NCBI GenBank assembly: GCA_034679345.1 | Contig: JAXDAY010000028.1 | Coordinates: 248,001 to 312,000 of the forward strand | Source of the DNA: JAXDAY01 sp034679345 | Lineage (GTDB): Bacteria; Eisenbacteria; RBG-16-71-46; CAIMUX01; VGJL01 | Direction of reading: 5' to 3' | Length of the DNA: 64,000 bases | Shown here: piece by piece, positions 16,230 to 24,869 of the stretch | Layout of the letters: every line of letters begins with the position of its first letter | Numbering within the stretch: the stretch's first letter is position 1 | Notes under the pieces: model-generated | The model's input: only the letters and a program-made list of their open reading frames with translations | The model's database searches: none | What the model was told of the DNA's origin: nothing | Position numbers and translations under genes: made by a program

Positions 16230-17099
16230 CTAGTTGTAGAGCGTGCCCGTGTTCACGACGGGCTGGGTATGCCGATCGCTGCAGAGCACGACGAGGAGGT
16301 TCGAGACCATCGCGGCCTTGCGCTCTTCGTCGAGTTGGACGACCTGCTTGCGTGAGAGCATCTCGAGGGCCATTTCCACCATTCCAACGGCGCCCTCGAC
16401 GATCTTCTGCCGCGCGGCGATGATCGCGCTGGCCTGCTGGCGCTGGAGCATCGCGCTGGCGATCTCCGGGGCGTAGGCCAGATGGCTGATCCGCGCCTCG
16501 ATCACCTCGACGCCGGCTTTCGTCAAACGCGCCTGGATCTCGTGCTTCAGCTCCTCGGCGACCTCGTGGGTGTGGCTTCGAAGCGCCACATCCCCTTCCA
16601 CGTGCTGGTCGTACGGGTGGGTCGTCGCCAGATTGCGCACGGCGGCTTCGCTCTGGACATGGACGAAGTTCTCGTAGTTGTCCACCTCGAAGATCGCCTC
16701 GGCGGTGTCGACGACGCGCCAGACGATGACCGCCGCGATCTCGATCGGGTTGCCGTCGTGGTCGTTCACCTTAAGCTTGGCGCTCTCGAAGTTCCGCACG
16801 CGGACAGAGACCTTGCGCTTGGTCGAGAACGGATTGACGTAGCGCAGCCCCGGCGTGCGGACGGTCCCCGTGTACGTTCCGAATAGCTGGATCACCCGCG
16901 CCTCGTTCGGATTGACCACGAAGATGCCGCCGAGGCCGATGTAGCCGGTCACCATGAGCAATAGCGCGATGCCGAAGGGGAGCCAGGCGCGATCGACGAT
17001 CGAGTGGATCATCCAATACGTAGTCGCGAGGATGCAGACGATCAGTAGAGTGAGCATTCCGTAACCGGAGAGATGCTTGGCCGGATGTTCCTGAATCAT
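16230..17099 (-). CDS. SPFH/band-7 membrane protein
   Basis: 289 residues. Two hydrophobic segments (about 14-33 and 39-60) anchor it, followed by an SPFH domain with GIFVVNPNEARVIQLFG, TPGLRYVNPF and the EARISHLAYAPEIA element before the coiled-coil region (about 200-250). Such proteins form large membrane-bound rings in microdomains and influence membrane proteins or stress responses; no reaction is expected. The start is the first ATG after a GGAGGT site. Its promoter has a TTGAAC/TATCAT pair overlapped by a palindrome. Confidence 0.88.
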   Translation of the reverse strand: MIQEHPAKHLSGYGMLTLLIVCILATTYWMIHSIVDRAWLPFGIALLLMVTGYIGLGGIFVVNPNEARVIQLFGTYTGTVRTPGLRYVNPFSTKRKVSVRVRNFESAKLKVNDHDGNPIEIAAVIVWRVVDTAEAIFEVDNYENFVHVQSEAAVRNLATTHPYDQHVEGDVALRSHTHEVAEELKHEIQARLTKAGVEVIEARISHLAYAPEIASAMLQRQQASAIIAARQKIVEGAVGMVEMALEMLSRKQVVQLDEERKAAMVSNLLVVLCSDRHTQPVVNTGTLYN

Positions 17100-17115
17100 G
17101 GTTTGACCTCCAATC

Positions 17116-17132
17116 GATATCAGTATGATATC
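17116..17132. promoter_or_regulatory. Palindromic operator candidate over the SPFH promoter
   Basis: GATATCA (17116-17122), GTA, TGATATC (17126-17132): a perfect inverted repeat of seven bases with a three-base centre. It overlaps the -10 box, so a bound protein would block transcription. The ribbon-helix-helix protein encoded downstream is the obvious candidate. Confidence 0.55.
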
Positions 17133-17153
17133 ATTTCACTATCACGAGTTCAA
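17125..17153 (-). promoter_or_regulatory. Sigma70-type promoter of the SPFH operon
   Basis: On the minus strand TTGAAC (17148-17153), a 17-base spacer and TATCAT (17125-17130). The transcript would start about 17118, giving an ~18-base leader that contains the GGAGGT ribosome-binding site. Confidence 0.65.
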
Positions 17154-17186
17154 GAAAAATCATCCAACTGCTTCATATCCAGCGAC

Positions 17187-17828
17187 TTACGACGCCCCGC
17201 CCCCGATCAGGAAGATCGCTCCGAGCAGGAGATAGGTGCCCAAGATCCCTGCGGACAAGACGGCGCCCGGCCGCCCATGGAGCATCCCGATCGCGTAGAA
17301 GGAGTGATGATGGCCGCTCTCCGTCGTACGGCCGGACTCGCGCAGGTCGTAGGGCAGCACGTGCCAGATGAGCCCGATCGAGGCGACGTCCCGATGAACC
17401 AGCGATCCCCGGAGCTGCACGCCCCGCCCGAAGAGCCCGCGCTCTTCCTCCTCCGAGCTGGCGAGTAGACCCGCCATGCCCTGCACCGCCCACCGCGCGC
17501 CGATGCCGTGCGTGATCCGCACGCCCCCCCCGAATCGAGCTTCTTCCTGCCCTGGAGCGAAGAAGACCGCCAGTCCCAGACTCCGCGTCGGGGCCTCGGA
17601 AGAGCGATCCCGTCGCAGCTCGACTCCCCCCTCGGTGTAGAGCCGGAAGTGGGTGGCTCGATACGTGGACAGCCGCGTCTCGCCCCCCGCCAGAACGCCG
17701 GATTCGAGGAAGGGGCGCAGGCGACGGGGCGACTCCGACGGCGGGTCGGTCGGAGCGGAGCCGCACCGACCGGGGATCGCAAGGGACAGCAGAAGCGATA
17801 TCGCGAGCGGCAGGATCCTTTGAATCAT
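17187..17828 (-). CDS. Secreted/outer-membrane protein of unknown function
   Basis: 213 residues with a signal peptide (about 1-22, IPGRCGS; a lipoprotein reading at that Cys is possible but the box is weak). The middle has alternating polar/hydrophobic strands with aromatic ends (FLESGVLAGGETRLSTYRA, LGLAVFFAPGQ), as in small outer-membrane barrels. The end is a Gly-rich hydrophobic stretch (about 188-213), which could be a membrane helix. No family is recognised. It follows the HAD gene by 30 bases on the same strand and may share its transcript. Confidence 0.6.
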   Translation of the reverse strand: MIQRILPLAISLLLSLAIPGRCGSAPTDPPSESPRRLRPFLESGVLAGGETRLSTYRATHFRLYTEGGVELRRDRSSEAPTRSLGLAVFFAPGQEEARFGGGVRITHGIGARWAVQGMAGLLASSEEEERGLFGRGVQLRGSLVHRDVASIGLIWHVLPYDLRESGRTTESGHHHSFYAIGMLHGRPGAVLSAGILGTYLLLGAIFLIGGGAS

Positions 17829-17858
17829 CTCGCACCCCCGGTGAGACAGAACCGCCGC

Positions 17859-18554
17859 TCAGTCGTCGCGCCCCTCGCGCGCGCTCCGGCCATCGTGACC
17901 GGGGAAGTACGGAAGGATCAACCCCAGGTTCGATCCCCGAATCGACACGTCGCAGACCTCGATCATCTCGGGGCACTTGGGATTGAATGCGATGGCGAAT
18001 CCGGCCGCCCGAGCCACGTCGAGGTCGTTGATCGCATCGCCGACGAAGGCGCAACGTTCCAAGGGGATTCCTTCGCGCGCGGCGATGTCGCGCAGCGCCC
18101 TCGCCTTGCCGTCGACGTCATAGGGAGTCGCCTTCCAGCCCGAGAGCCGGTCGGCTTCGTCGAAGTAGATCCGATTCACGAAGACATCGTCAAAGGGGTG
18201 TTCGGGAAGCAGCGTGTCCAGGACGATATCGAGCGTGCCCGAGATGATCGCGAGCTTGTAGCCGCGGCGCTTGAGCTCCCCAAGGGTCTCGTGCGTCCCG
18301 TCGATGAGTTTCAGCTCGCCGATCGCCTCGAGGATCTGATCGCGCGTCGCGGCCGCCCGAATCCAGTCCTCGACATCGAGCGCGACCCACTCGGCATAGT
18401 CGATCCGTCCCTCCCGGTAGTCGACGTAACGCGTCAGGTTTGCCTCGTCGGTCCCGGTGAAGCGAATGTTCAGGATCTCCCAGACGATCTTGCCCCGGGG
18501 ATGGACGACCAGGGTGCCGTCCACGTCGAAGCAGATCAGATCGCAGGGGCGCAT
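17859..18554 (-). CDS. HAD-superfamily phosphatase (SerB-like)
   Basis: 231 residues. Motif I is FDVDGT (D10 nucleophile, D12), motif II IISGT near residue 105, motif III a Lys in WKATPYDVDGKARAL, and motif IV GDAINDLDVARAAG near 185. The alpha-helical cap between motifs I and II is of the phosphoserine-phosphatase kind. The substrate is probably a small phosphorylated metabolite. The ATG at 18554 is behind GGGAGG; the antisense frame that continues beyond it across the peptidase gene is not coding. The C-terminus ends with a charged HDGRSAREGRDD tail. Confidence 0.85.
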   Translation of the reverse strand: MRPCDLICFDVDGTLVVHPRGKIVWEILNIRFTGTDEANLTRYVDYREGRIDYAEWVALDVEDWIRAAATRDQILEAIGELKLIDGTHETLGELKRRGYKLAIISGTLDIVLDTLLPEHPFDDVFVNRIYFDEADRLSGWKATPYDVDGKARALRDIAAREGIPLERCAFVGDAINDLDVARAAGFAIAFNPKCPEMIEVCDVSIRGSNLGLILPYFPGHDGRSAREGRDD

Positions 18555-18638
18555 TGTTTCCCTCCCGGCGCGAGGATACCTACCCTGGCCGGGGCGCGCA
18601 CGATCGCTTTGCCTTCTGTGAGCCAGTCCATTGAATCT

Positions 18639-18652
18639 GCTATACTTATAAT
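18639..18652 (+). promoter_or_regulatory. Probable -10 region of the M14 peptidase gene
   Basis: GCTATACT (18639-18646) followed at once by TATAAT (18647-18652). Either can be a -10 box; no good -35 is seen. GGAGG lies 8 bases before the ATG at 18714. Confidence 0.4.
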
Positions 18653-18713
18653 GATGCGCTTTCGCGCCCCGAGGCGGCCGCGGCCGTCGACCCAACACCC
18701 GGAGGCACTCAGC

Positions 18714-21332
18714 ATGCTGCGTCCCGCATCCCGCCCGGCAATCCCATTCGTCCTGATCTCGATCATCGCCGGAATCGTCTCGGCGTCGGTCGCCGCCGAG
18801 CTGCCCCTCTGGGCGCCGGGGGACCCCGATCCGACGATCCCCTTCTCGGATCGTTATCCCGCTGCGATCCTTGCCGCCACGCGGGACGACGCCCGCGCCA
18901 TCGTCGAGACGGGAATCGACGTCGAGTCGGTTCGTCCGGTAGACGGGCGGTGGCTCGTCCGGGCGAACATCGACGCGGCGGAGGAGCGGGATCTCGCGCG
19001 ATTCGATCGCGAGATCCTCAAGCTGCGCAACCTCACCCTCGAGGCCCGTCGCGATGCGGAGCTGCGCGGAGAGAGGGCCTGGCCCACCTGGGCCGAATAC
19101 GAGGGGTGGATGCAGGCGGTCGCGGCGGCGCACCCGGACATCTGCAGGCTCGTCTCCCTCGGGGCTTCGGTCCAGGGACGAAACCTCTGGTGCCTCAAGA
19201 TCAGCGACAATCCCGACCTCGAGGAGGATGAGCCGGAGTTCAAGTACTCCTCCTCGATCCACGGGGATGAGGTCACGGGCATGGAGCTCTGCCGCCGGCT
19301 GATCTCCCTGCTCACGGACAGCTACGGAGTCGATCCTACGCTGACGAGCTATGTCGATCAGATGGAGATCTGGATCTGCCCGATGCACAACCCGGACGGC
19401 TTCGTCGCCGTCTCCCGATACAACGCCCATGGAGTCGACTTGAACCGCACCTTCCCCGATCCGGTGACCGATCCGTACGACGACCCCGCCGGGCGCGAGC
19501 CCGAGGTGCAGCACTTCATGTACTTCGGCTACGACCACCGATTCAACCTCTCGGCGAACTACCATGGCGGGGCGCTCGTGGTGAACTACCCCTGGGACTG
19601 CCAGGCCGCCTACACGCCCGATGACGACATGATCCGGGAGTTCTCTCTCGGCTACGCCGCCTTGAACCCGCCCATGTACAACAACCCGGAGTTCCCGCAG
19701 GGAGTGACGATCGGGTGGGCCTGGTACATCATCCACGGCGGAATGCAGGACTGGTGCTACGAGTGGCGCTCCGACATCGATGTGACGATCGAGGTTTCCG
19801 AGACGAAGTGGCCGAACTGGACCCTGATGGACCAGTTCTGGAACGAGAACCGCGACGCGATGCTCTATTACATGAGCCGCGCCCTGCTCGGCGTGCGGGG
19901 GATCGTGACCGACGCCGAGACCGGGGAGCCCCTCGACGCCACCATCGATGTCGTTCAGATCGGAAAGACGATCCGCACCGACCCCGATGTCGGCGATTAT
20001 CACCGATTGCTCCTTCCCGGCACCTATACCTTGCACGCGGAGGCCTTCGGCTATCTCCCGCAGACGATCCCAGGGATCGTCGTCGGAAGCGGCGGCGCGA
20101 CGCGCCGGGACATCCAGATGGTCCCGCTGCCGAGCTATCAGGTGAGCGGCACGGTGACCGATGAGGAAACGGGCGAGCCCTTGGCGGCGACGATCGAGGC
20201 CCGACGCTACGACACGCAGGAGCTCGTCGAGACCGTGGCGGCCAATCCCGTCACGGGCGCCTACGCGATGACCCTGCAGACTTACACCTACGATCTCCGG
20301 GTCACCGCCGAGGGGCACTCCCCCGTCGTCCGGCAGGTCGTCGTCGACCAGGACCGCGTCGAGGACTTCCAGCTCCCATCGAACGCGAATCGGATCCTCG
20401 TCGTGCGAGACGGCGCGACGACGCGCATGGCCGACGATCTCGTCTCGCTGGGCTTCACGACGACCGTTGAGACCGCAACGGTGACCGACCCGTCGTCCTG
20501 GAACGGATACCGGCTGCTTGTCTGGAGCGCCGGGCCGAACGCCGATCCGATCGCCGACGCCGTGAAGCGTGGAGCCATCGAGGCATACGTCGCCGCGGGC
20601 GGCCGGATCCTGATCGAGGGAGGCCAGATCGCATACGACGTCTTCCGCACGCCGGGCTATCCCTCATTCGGCGAGAACGTCCTGCACTGTTCGCAGTGGG
20701 ACGTCAGCAACGCCGGGACGATCTCCATCGCGGCCGGAGCGGAGAACCACGCCCTGGTGACGACCCCGAACGCCCTGCCGTCGCAGTACGCCATCCAGTA
20801 CACCGAGGTCGGGGATCAGGACGCCGTGCTCCCGAGAGCCGAGGCGACTCTGATCTACAAGACGACGAGCTACCCGAACGACGCCGGGATCGTGGCCTTC
20901 GACGATGCCCCCGAGAACCCGGCGATCGGCCAGATCGTCTTCTACGCTTTCAACTACGCGCGATTGACCGATCTTGCGAACGCAAAGAGGCTGCTCGAGA
21001 ACTCGGTGACCTACCTCGACCGGACCGATCCCGCCGCGCTCGACGGCGATCTCGGTCCCGCGCTCTCCTGGCTCGGACCGGCTTATCCAAACCCCGCGAC
21101 GGGGATCGTGCGCTTCCGGATCGATCCGGCGGCCGGAGCGGTCCACGCCGAGATCTACGATCCGCAGGGACGCCGCGTATTCGCAGAGGCCCTCGACGCG
21201 GGGATCTCGCCGGTCCTCTCCTGGGACGGACGGACGGACCTCGGGCGCCCGGCGGCGCGCGGGATCTACTTCCTCCGCGTCCGCGACGGGCGCAAGAGTG
21301 CCGGCGTCCCGTTCCTTTGGCTGAGGCCTTAG
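18714..21332 (+). CDS. Secreted M14 zinc carboxypeptidase with carboxypeptidase-regulatory-like repeats and a C-terminal sorting domain
   Basis: 872 residues. Signal peptide 1-28 (ends SVAAE). The M14 catalytic domain spans about 115-400: H183 and E186 (IHGDEVTGME), H284 (NYHGG) bind zinc, R in DLNRTF binds substrate carboxylate, and E360 (TIEVSETKWP) is the catalytic base. Two carboxypeptidase-regulatory-like beta domains follow (VRGIVTDAETGEPLDATI and VSGTVTDEETGEPLAATI), then a segment of about 200 residues. The last ~90 residues, with AYPNPATGIVRFRI and GIYFLRVRDG, form a FlgD/type-IX-secretion-like C-terminal domain. It probably removes amino acids from peptides outside the cell. Confidence 0.88.
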   Translation: MLRPASRPAIPFVLISIIAGIVSASVAAELPLWAPGDPDPTIPFSDRYPAAILAATRDDARAIVETGIDVESVRPVDGRWLVRANIDAAEERDLARFDREILKLRNLTLEARRDAELRGERAWPTWAEYEGWMQAVAAAHPDICRLVSLGASVQGRNLWCLKISDNPDLEEDEPEFKYSSSIHGDEVTGMELCRRLISLLTDSYGVDPTLTSYVDQMEIWICPMHNPDGFVAVSRYNAHGVDLNRTFPDPVTDPYDDPAGREPEVQHFMYFGYDHRFNLSANYHGGALVVNYPWDCQAAYTPDDDMIREFSLGYAALNPPMYNNPEFPQGVTIGWAWYIIHGGMQDWCYEWRSDIDVTIEVSETKWPNWTLMDQFWNENRDAMLYYMSRALLGVRGIVTDAETGEPLDATIDVVQIGKTIRTDPDVGDYHRLLLPGTYTLHAEAFGYLPQTIPGIVVGSGGATRRDIQMVPLPSYQVSGTVTDEETGEPLAATIEARRYDTQELVETVAANPVTGAYAMTLQTYTYDLRVTAEGHSPVVRQVVVDQDRVEDFQLPSNANRILVVRDGATTRMADDLVSLGFTTTVETATVTDPSSWNGYRLLVWSAGPNADPIADAVKRGAIEAYVAAGGRILIEGGQIAYDVFRTPGYPSFGENVLHCSQWDVSNAGTISIAAGAENHALVTTPNALPSQYAIQYTEVGDQDAVLPRAEATLIYKTTSYPNDAGIVAFDDAPENPAIGQIVFYAFNYARLTDLANAKRLLENSVTYLDRTDPAALDGDLGPALSWLGPAYPNPATGIVRFRIDPAAGAVHAEIYDPQGRRVFAEALDAGISPVLSWDGRTDLGRPAARGIYFLRVRDGRKSAGVPFLWLRP

Positions 21333-21363
21333 GCCGACGAGCGCTACGAAAAACGTCCCAGGG

Positions 21364-21371
21364 GCTATAGT
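21364..21371 (+). promoter_or_regulatory. GCTATAGT -10 element before recD2
   Basis: GCTATAGT with -10 hexamer TATAGT at 21366-21371. The GTG start is 11 bases after it, so the transcript would have almost no leader. No good -35 is seen. Confidence 0.4.
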
Positions 21372-21381
21372 CTCTGGTGCC

Positions 21382-23592
21382 GTGACGAAGCTTCCCGAGA
21401 AGATCCCTCGGTCCGAGGAGACCGTGATCGAGGGGGTGCTCGCCCGAATCGTATTCGCTTCCGATGAGAGCGGCTTCATCGTCGCGCGCCTCGAGATCCC
21501 GGGTCGCGCCGAACCGGCGACGATCGTCGGCAATCTCCTGGGGATTCAACCGGGCGAGAGCCTTCGCCTGCGGGGCCGCTGGGTCCACGACCGTCGCTAC
21601 GGACGGCAATTCCGCGTCGAGAGCTATGTGACGATCCAACCCTCGACCCTCGAGGGAATCGAGCGGTACCTGGGCTCCGGTCTGGTCAGAGGGATCGGGA
21701 AGGTGATGGCCAAGCGACTCGTGGAAGCCTTCGGGATCGAGACCCTGGAGGTGATCGAATCGGACGCGGATCGCCTCACCGAGGTGGAGGGGATCGGAGG
21801 CAAGCGAAGCGAGATGATCCGCGCCGCCTGGCGGGAACAGCGCGAGATCAAGGAGGTGATGCTCTTCCTCCAATCCCACGGCGTCACGACGGGTCTCGCG
21901 ATCAAGATCTTCAAGCTCTACGGGGAGAGATCGATCGCAGTCGTCCGGGAGAACCCCTACCGGCTCGCCATCGAGATCTTCGGGATTGGCTTCCGCACGG
22001 CGGATCAGATCGCGATGCGAATCGGAATCGCCGCCGATTCCCCTCAGCGCGCCGAGGCCGGCATCGTCCACACCCTGCAGGCCGCCACCGAGGAGGGTCA
22101 CCTCTTCCTCCCGAGGGACCGGCTTCTCACCGCGGCGACCGAGGTGCTCGGAATCGCTCCATCGATCGTCGAGGAGGCGGTCTCCGCCCTCGCGGGGCGG
22201 GGCCAGGTCATTCTCGACTCGGGCGACGCAGGGAAACCTCCCGCCGTCTACCTCCCCCCTCACCACACCGCCGAGACAGGCGTGGCCGAGCGGCTGATCA
22301 ACATCCGAGAGGCGGCGGTCTCGCCGATCTCGATCGACATCGAGCGGGCGCTCGCGTGGTTTGAGGAGCGGCAGGGGCTCGAGCTGGCCCCCGAGCAGCG
22401 GCAGGCTGTCCGCGCCGCGATCGACGGGAAGCTGGTCGTCATCACCGGCGGACCGGGGACCGGCAAGACGACTCTCGTCAACGCCATCATCCGAATCCTA
22501 GAGCGCAAGTCGCAGAGAATCCTCCTCGCGGCCCCTACGGGCCGCGCCGCCAAGCGGCTGAACGAGGCGACCGGCCGCGAGGCGAAGACGATCCACCGTC
22601 TGCTCGAGTTCAGCCCGAAGCTCATGGGATTCGGGCGGAACGCCGCTCGTCCCCTCGAGGCGGATCTTGTGATCGTCGATGAGTTCTCGATGGTCGACAA
22701 CCTGCTCGCATACAACCTCTTGCGGGCGATCCCCGACTCCGCCCGTCTGGTGGTCGTCGGCGACGCCGACCAGCTTCCCTCCGTCGGGCCGGGAAACGTC
22801 CTGCGCGACTTGATCCAGTCGGGATCGGTGCCCGTGGTCCGGCTGCGGACGATCTTCCGGCAGGACGAGGAGGGTGGGATCGTCGTCAACGCCCATCGCG
22901 TGAACGAGGGACGGATGCCCCACCTGGACGAGAGCGGTCCCGAGCAAGAGTTCTACTTCATCGATCGCGACGATCCGGAGGAGGCGCTCCGGACGATCCT
23001 GAGCCTCGTCTCGGAGCGGATCCCCAAGAGCTTCGGCCTCGATCCGACCGACGACATCCAGGTGCTCACCCCGATGCACCGGGGAATCCTCGGAGCGTCC
23101 AATCTGAACACGGCCCTCCAGGAGATCCTGAACCCGAGCGGCGAGGAGATCACCCGGGGCAGCCGTAGGTTGCGCGTCGGAGACAAGGTGCTCCAGATCC
23201 GCAACAACTACGATCTGGAGGTCTGGAACGGCGACATTGGCCGGGTCATGGGAATCGATCCGGACGAGGGGGAGGTTCGGGTCCGGTTCGACGATCGAAT
23301 CGTCCGGTACGATCCCTCCGAGATCGACGAGCTCATGCTCGCCTACGCATGCTCGATCCACAAGTCCCAGGGAAGCGAGTACCGGTGCGTCGTGATCCCG
23401 ATCCACACGCAGCATTACGTCCTGCTGCAGCGCAATCTCCTCTACACGGCGATCACCCGAGGGAAACAGAAGGTGATTGTGGTCGGCTCCAAGCGCGCCC
23501 TGGCGATCGCCGTCCGCAACAATGCGATCCGTTCCCGCTTCACGCGGCTTGCCGAGCGGCTGCGCCGCGCCGCCCCCACGGTCACTTCATGA
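21382..23592 (+). CDS. recD2: RecD2-type 5'-3' DNA helicase
   Basis: 736 residues with a GTG start. The N-terminal OB-like segment (about 12-90) and helix-hairpin-helix repeats (GSGLVRGIGKVMAKRLV, EVEGIGGKRSEMI) distinguish RecD2 from RecBCD RecD. The superfamily 1B helicase motifs follow: Walker A GGPGTGKTT near 356-364, VIVDEFSMVD (motif II), VVGDADQLPSVGPG (motif III) and the C-terminal YACSIHKSQGSEY plus TAITRGK. The enzyme unwinds DNA 5'-3' in repair and fork stability, without RecBC. The length is typical. It ends 11 bases into the convergent TauE/SafE gene. Confidence 0.93.
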   Translation: MTKLPEKIPRSEETVIEGVLARIVFASDESGFIVARLEIPGRAEPATIVGNLLGIQPGESLRLRGRWVHDRRYGRQFRVESYVTIQPSTLEGIERYLGSGLVRGIGKVMAKRLVEAFGIETLEVIESDADRLTEVEGIGGKRSEMIRAAWREQREIKEVMLFLQSHGVTTGLAIKIFKLYGERSIAVVRENPYRLAIEIFGIGFRTADQIAMRIGIAADSPQRAEAGIVHTLQAATEEGHLFLPRDRLLTAATEVLGIAPSIVEEAVSALAGRGQVILDSGDAGKPPAVYLPPHHTAETGVAERLINIREAAVSPISIDIERALAWFEERQGLELAPEQRQAVRAAIDGKLVVITGGPGTGKTTLVNAIIRILERKSQRILLAAPTGRAAKRLNEATGREAKTIHRLLEFSPKLMGFGRNAARPLEADLVIVDEFSMVDNLLAYNLLRAIPDSARLVVVGDADQLPSVGPGNVLRDLIQSGSVPVVRLRTIFRQDEEGGIVVNAHRVNEGRMPHLDESGPEQEFYFIDRDDPEEALRTILSLVSERIPKSFGLDPTDDIQVLTPMHRGILGASNLNTALQEILNPSGEEITRGSRRLRVGDKVLQIRNNYDLEVWNGDIGRVMGIDPDEGEVRVRFDDRIVRYDPSEIDELMLAYACSIHKSQGSEYRCVVIPIHTQHYVLLQRNLLYTAITRGKQKVIVVGSKRALAIAVRNNAIRSRFTRLAERLRRAAPTVTS

Positions 23593-23947
23593 GCAGATAG
23601 CGCATCGAGGCGAGGAGGAGAATCACCCCGAAGATCTTCTTGAGAACCGACTGGGGAAGTCCGAGGGCCAGCTTCGCGCCGAACACCGAACCGAGGACGA
23701 GCCCGGCAGCGATCAGGACCGCCGCCTTCAGGTTCACGTCTCCCTTCCTGTAGTACTCGATCGCCGCGAGGATTCCGATCGGCGGCACCAGAACCGCGAG
23801 CGAGGTTCCTTGCGCAGTGTGCTGGGTGAATCCGAACAGGAAGACGAGAGCGGGCACGATGATGATTCCGCCGCCGACGCCGGCCAGGCCCGCGAGGACG
23901 CCCGCGGCCAGACCGAGCAGGAGCATACCGACCGGTTGCATTGGCAT
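23582..23947 (-). CDS. Half-size TauE/SafE-family membrane protein
   Basis: 121 residues from the ATG at 23947 (GGAGGAGG upstream; a GTG two codons earlier is possible). About four membrane helices; the N-terminal GLAAGVLAGLAGVGGGIIIVP is the family signature found at the start of each half of a full-length (about 250-residue) TauE/SafE exporter. Only one half is encoded here, ending KKIFGVILLLASMRYLLMK, so the protein would have to dimerise. The family moves sulfite, sulfonates or other small organic anions. It overlaps recD2 by 11 bases at the 3' ends. Confidence 0.82.
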   Translation of the reverse strand: MPMQPVGMLLLGLAAGVLAGLAGVGGGIIIVPALVFLFGFTQHTAQGTSLAVLVPPIGILAAIEYYRKGDVNLKAAVLIAAGLVLGSVFGAKLALGLPQSVLKKIFGVILLLASMRYLLMK

Positions 23948-24119
23948 CGCCACCTCCTCCGCTCAGCCAAAAATAGAGCCCTCCGACCCGCTCGCGCCAG
24001 GAAATCCCCTCGGCGGATGGCGCCCTTTCCTTCCATCCCCATCCAGGATCGGTTACGATCAGATCGGGAGTCATTGTCATCGGCACACGATTCCGGGCCT
24101 CCCCGCCATGGAGGATCGA

Positions 24120-24764
24120 ATGGAGACGGTCAGCTCCCAGCTCGTTCAATCATCCGAGGACCTGATCCGAAGGATGATCTCCCACCCGTTCCTCCGCGAG
24201 ACTGCTGATGGAACCGTCTCCGATGAGACGTTCCAGCGATGGCTCGTCCAGGACTACCTCTGGGTCCTCGAGTACCAGAGGGCGCTCGGCGCCGTCTGCT
24301 CGCGCGCACCGAGCGAGCTGCACCGCCACTTCCACGAGGCGATGCTGAATCTCCATGGGGAGATCGAAGTCTTTGAGGAGATCGCCGCGCGAGAGAGCGT
24401 GAGGCTCGGCGACGGAGAGATGATCCTTGCCGGCCACGCCTACTCAAACTACCTGAAGGCGACGGCCGCGTTCAGGACCTTCGGCGAGGGACTCTCGGTG
24501 GTCTATGCGGGCAATCTGAGCTACCTGCGCGCTTGGTCTTCGGTGAAGGAGCAGCAGAGGGGCCCGAGCCGGTGGCAGGAGTTCATCGACTCCTATTCGG
24601 GCGAGGGGTACCGGCATTGGGTCAAGACGCTGTCGGACCTCGTCGACCGTGTCTCCGAGTTTGCGCCGGCTGCCCTGACGGACCGGATGAAGGTGGCATT
24701 CCGGACCACGGTCCGCTACGAGATCTACTTCTGGGACGCCATCTACCGGAACCAGGACTGGTAG
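24120..24764 (+). CDS. TenA/thiaminase-II-like protein lacking the catalytic Cys
   Basis: 214 residues from the ATG with GGAGG five bases before it. The all-helical TenA fold is shown by HPFLRETADGTVSDETFQRW at the start, AGHAYSNYL in the centre and RYEIYFWDAIY at the end, with the conserved Glu of YE..FW present. The segment that in TenA_C proteins reads PC.W.Y is here YAGNLSYLRAW, so the catalytic cysteine is missing; this fits the TenA_E group or a non-thiamine role. No other thiamine gene is near. The substrate is unknown. Confidence 0.8.
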   Translation: METVSSQLVQSSEDLIRRMISHPFLRETADGTVSDETFQRWLVQDYLWVLEYQRALGAVCSRAPSELHRHFHEAMLNLHGEIEVFEEIAARESVRLGDGEMILAGHAYSNYLKATAAFRTFGEGLSVVYAGNLSYLRAWSSVKEQQRGPSRWQEFIDSYSGEGYRHWVKTLSDLVDRVSEFAPAALTDRMKVAFRTTVRYEIYFWDAIYRNQDW

Positions 24765-24869
24765 CGCCTCCCATCCCCCAACGACGCCAGGGTCAACTTC
24801 CCCAGCCGGCCGGCCGAAAACCCTGAGTGGGTTGGTCCGTGCCGGTATGGCCGTCCGACTCGGGGGGAT

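Noticed and set aside
18555..20318. Long minus-strand frame opposite the M14 peptidase, in phase with the HAD gene
   Set aside because: It is the antisense shadow of a well-supported peptidase; the HAD motif starts exactly at 18554 behind GGGAGG, and the upstream residues show no family sequence.
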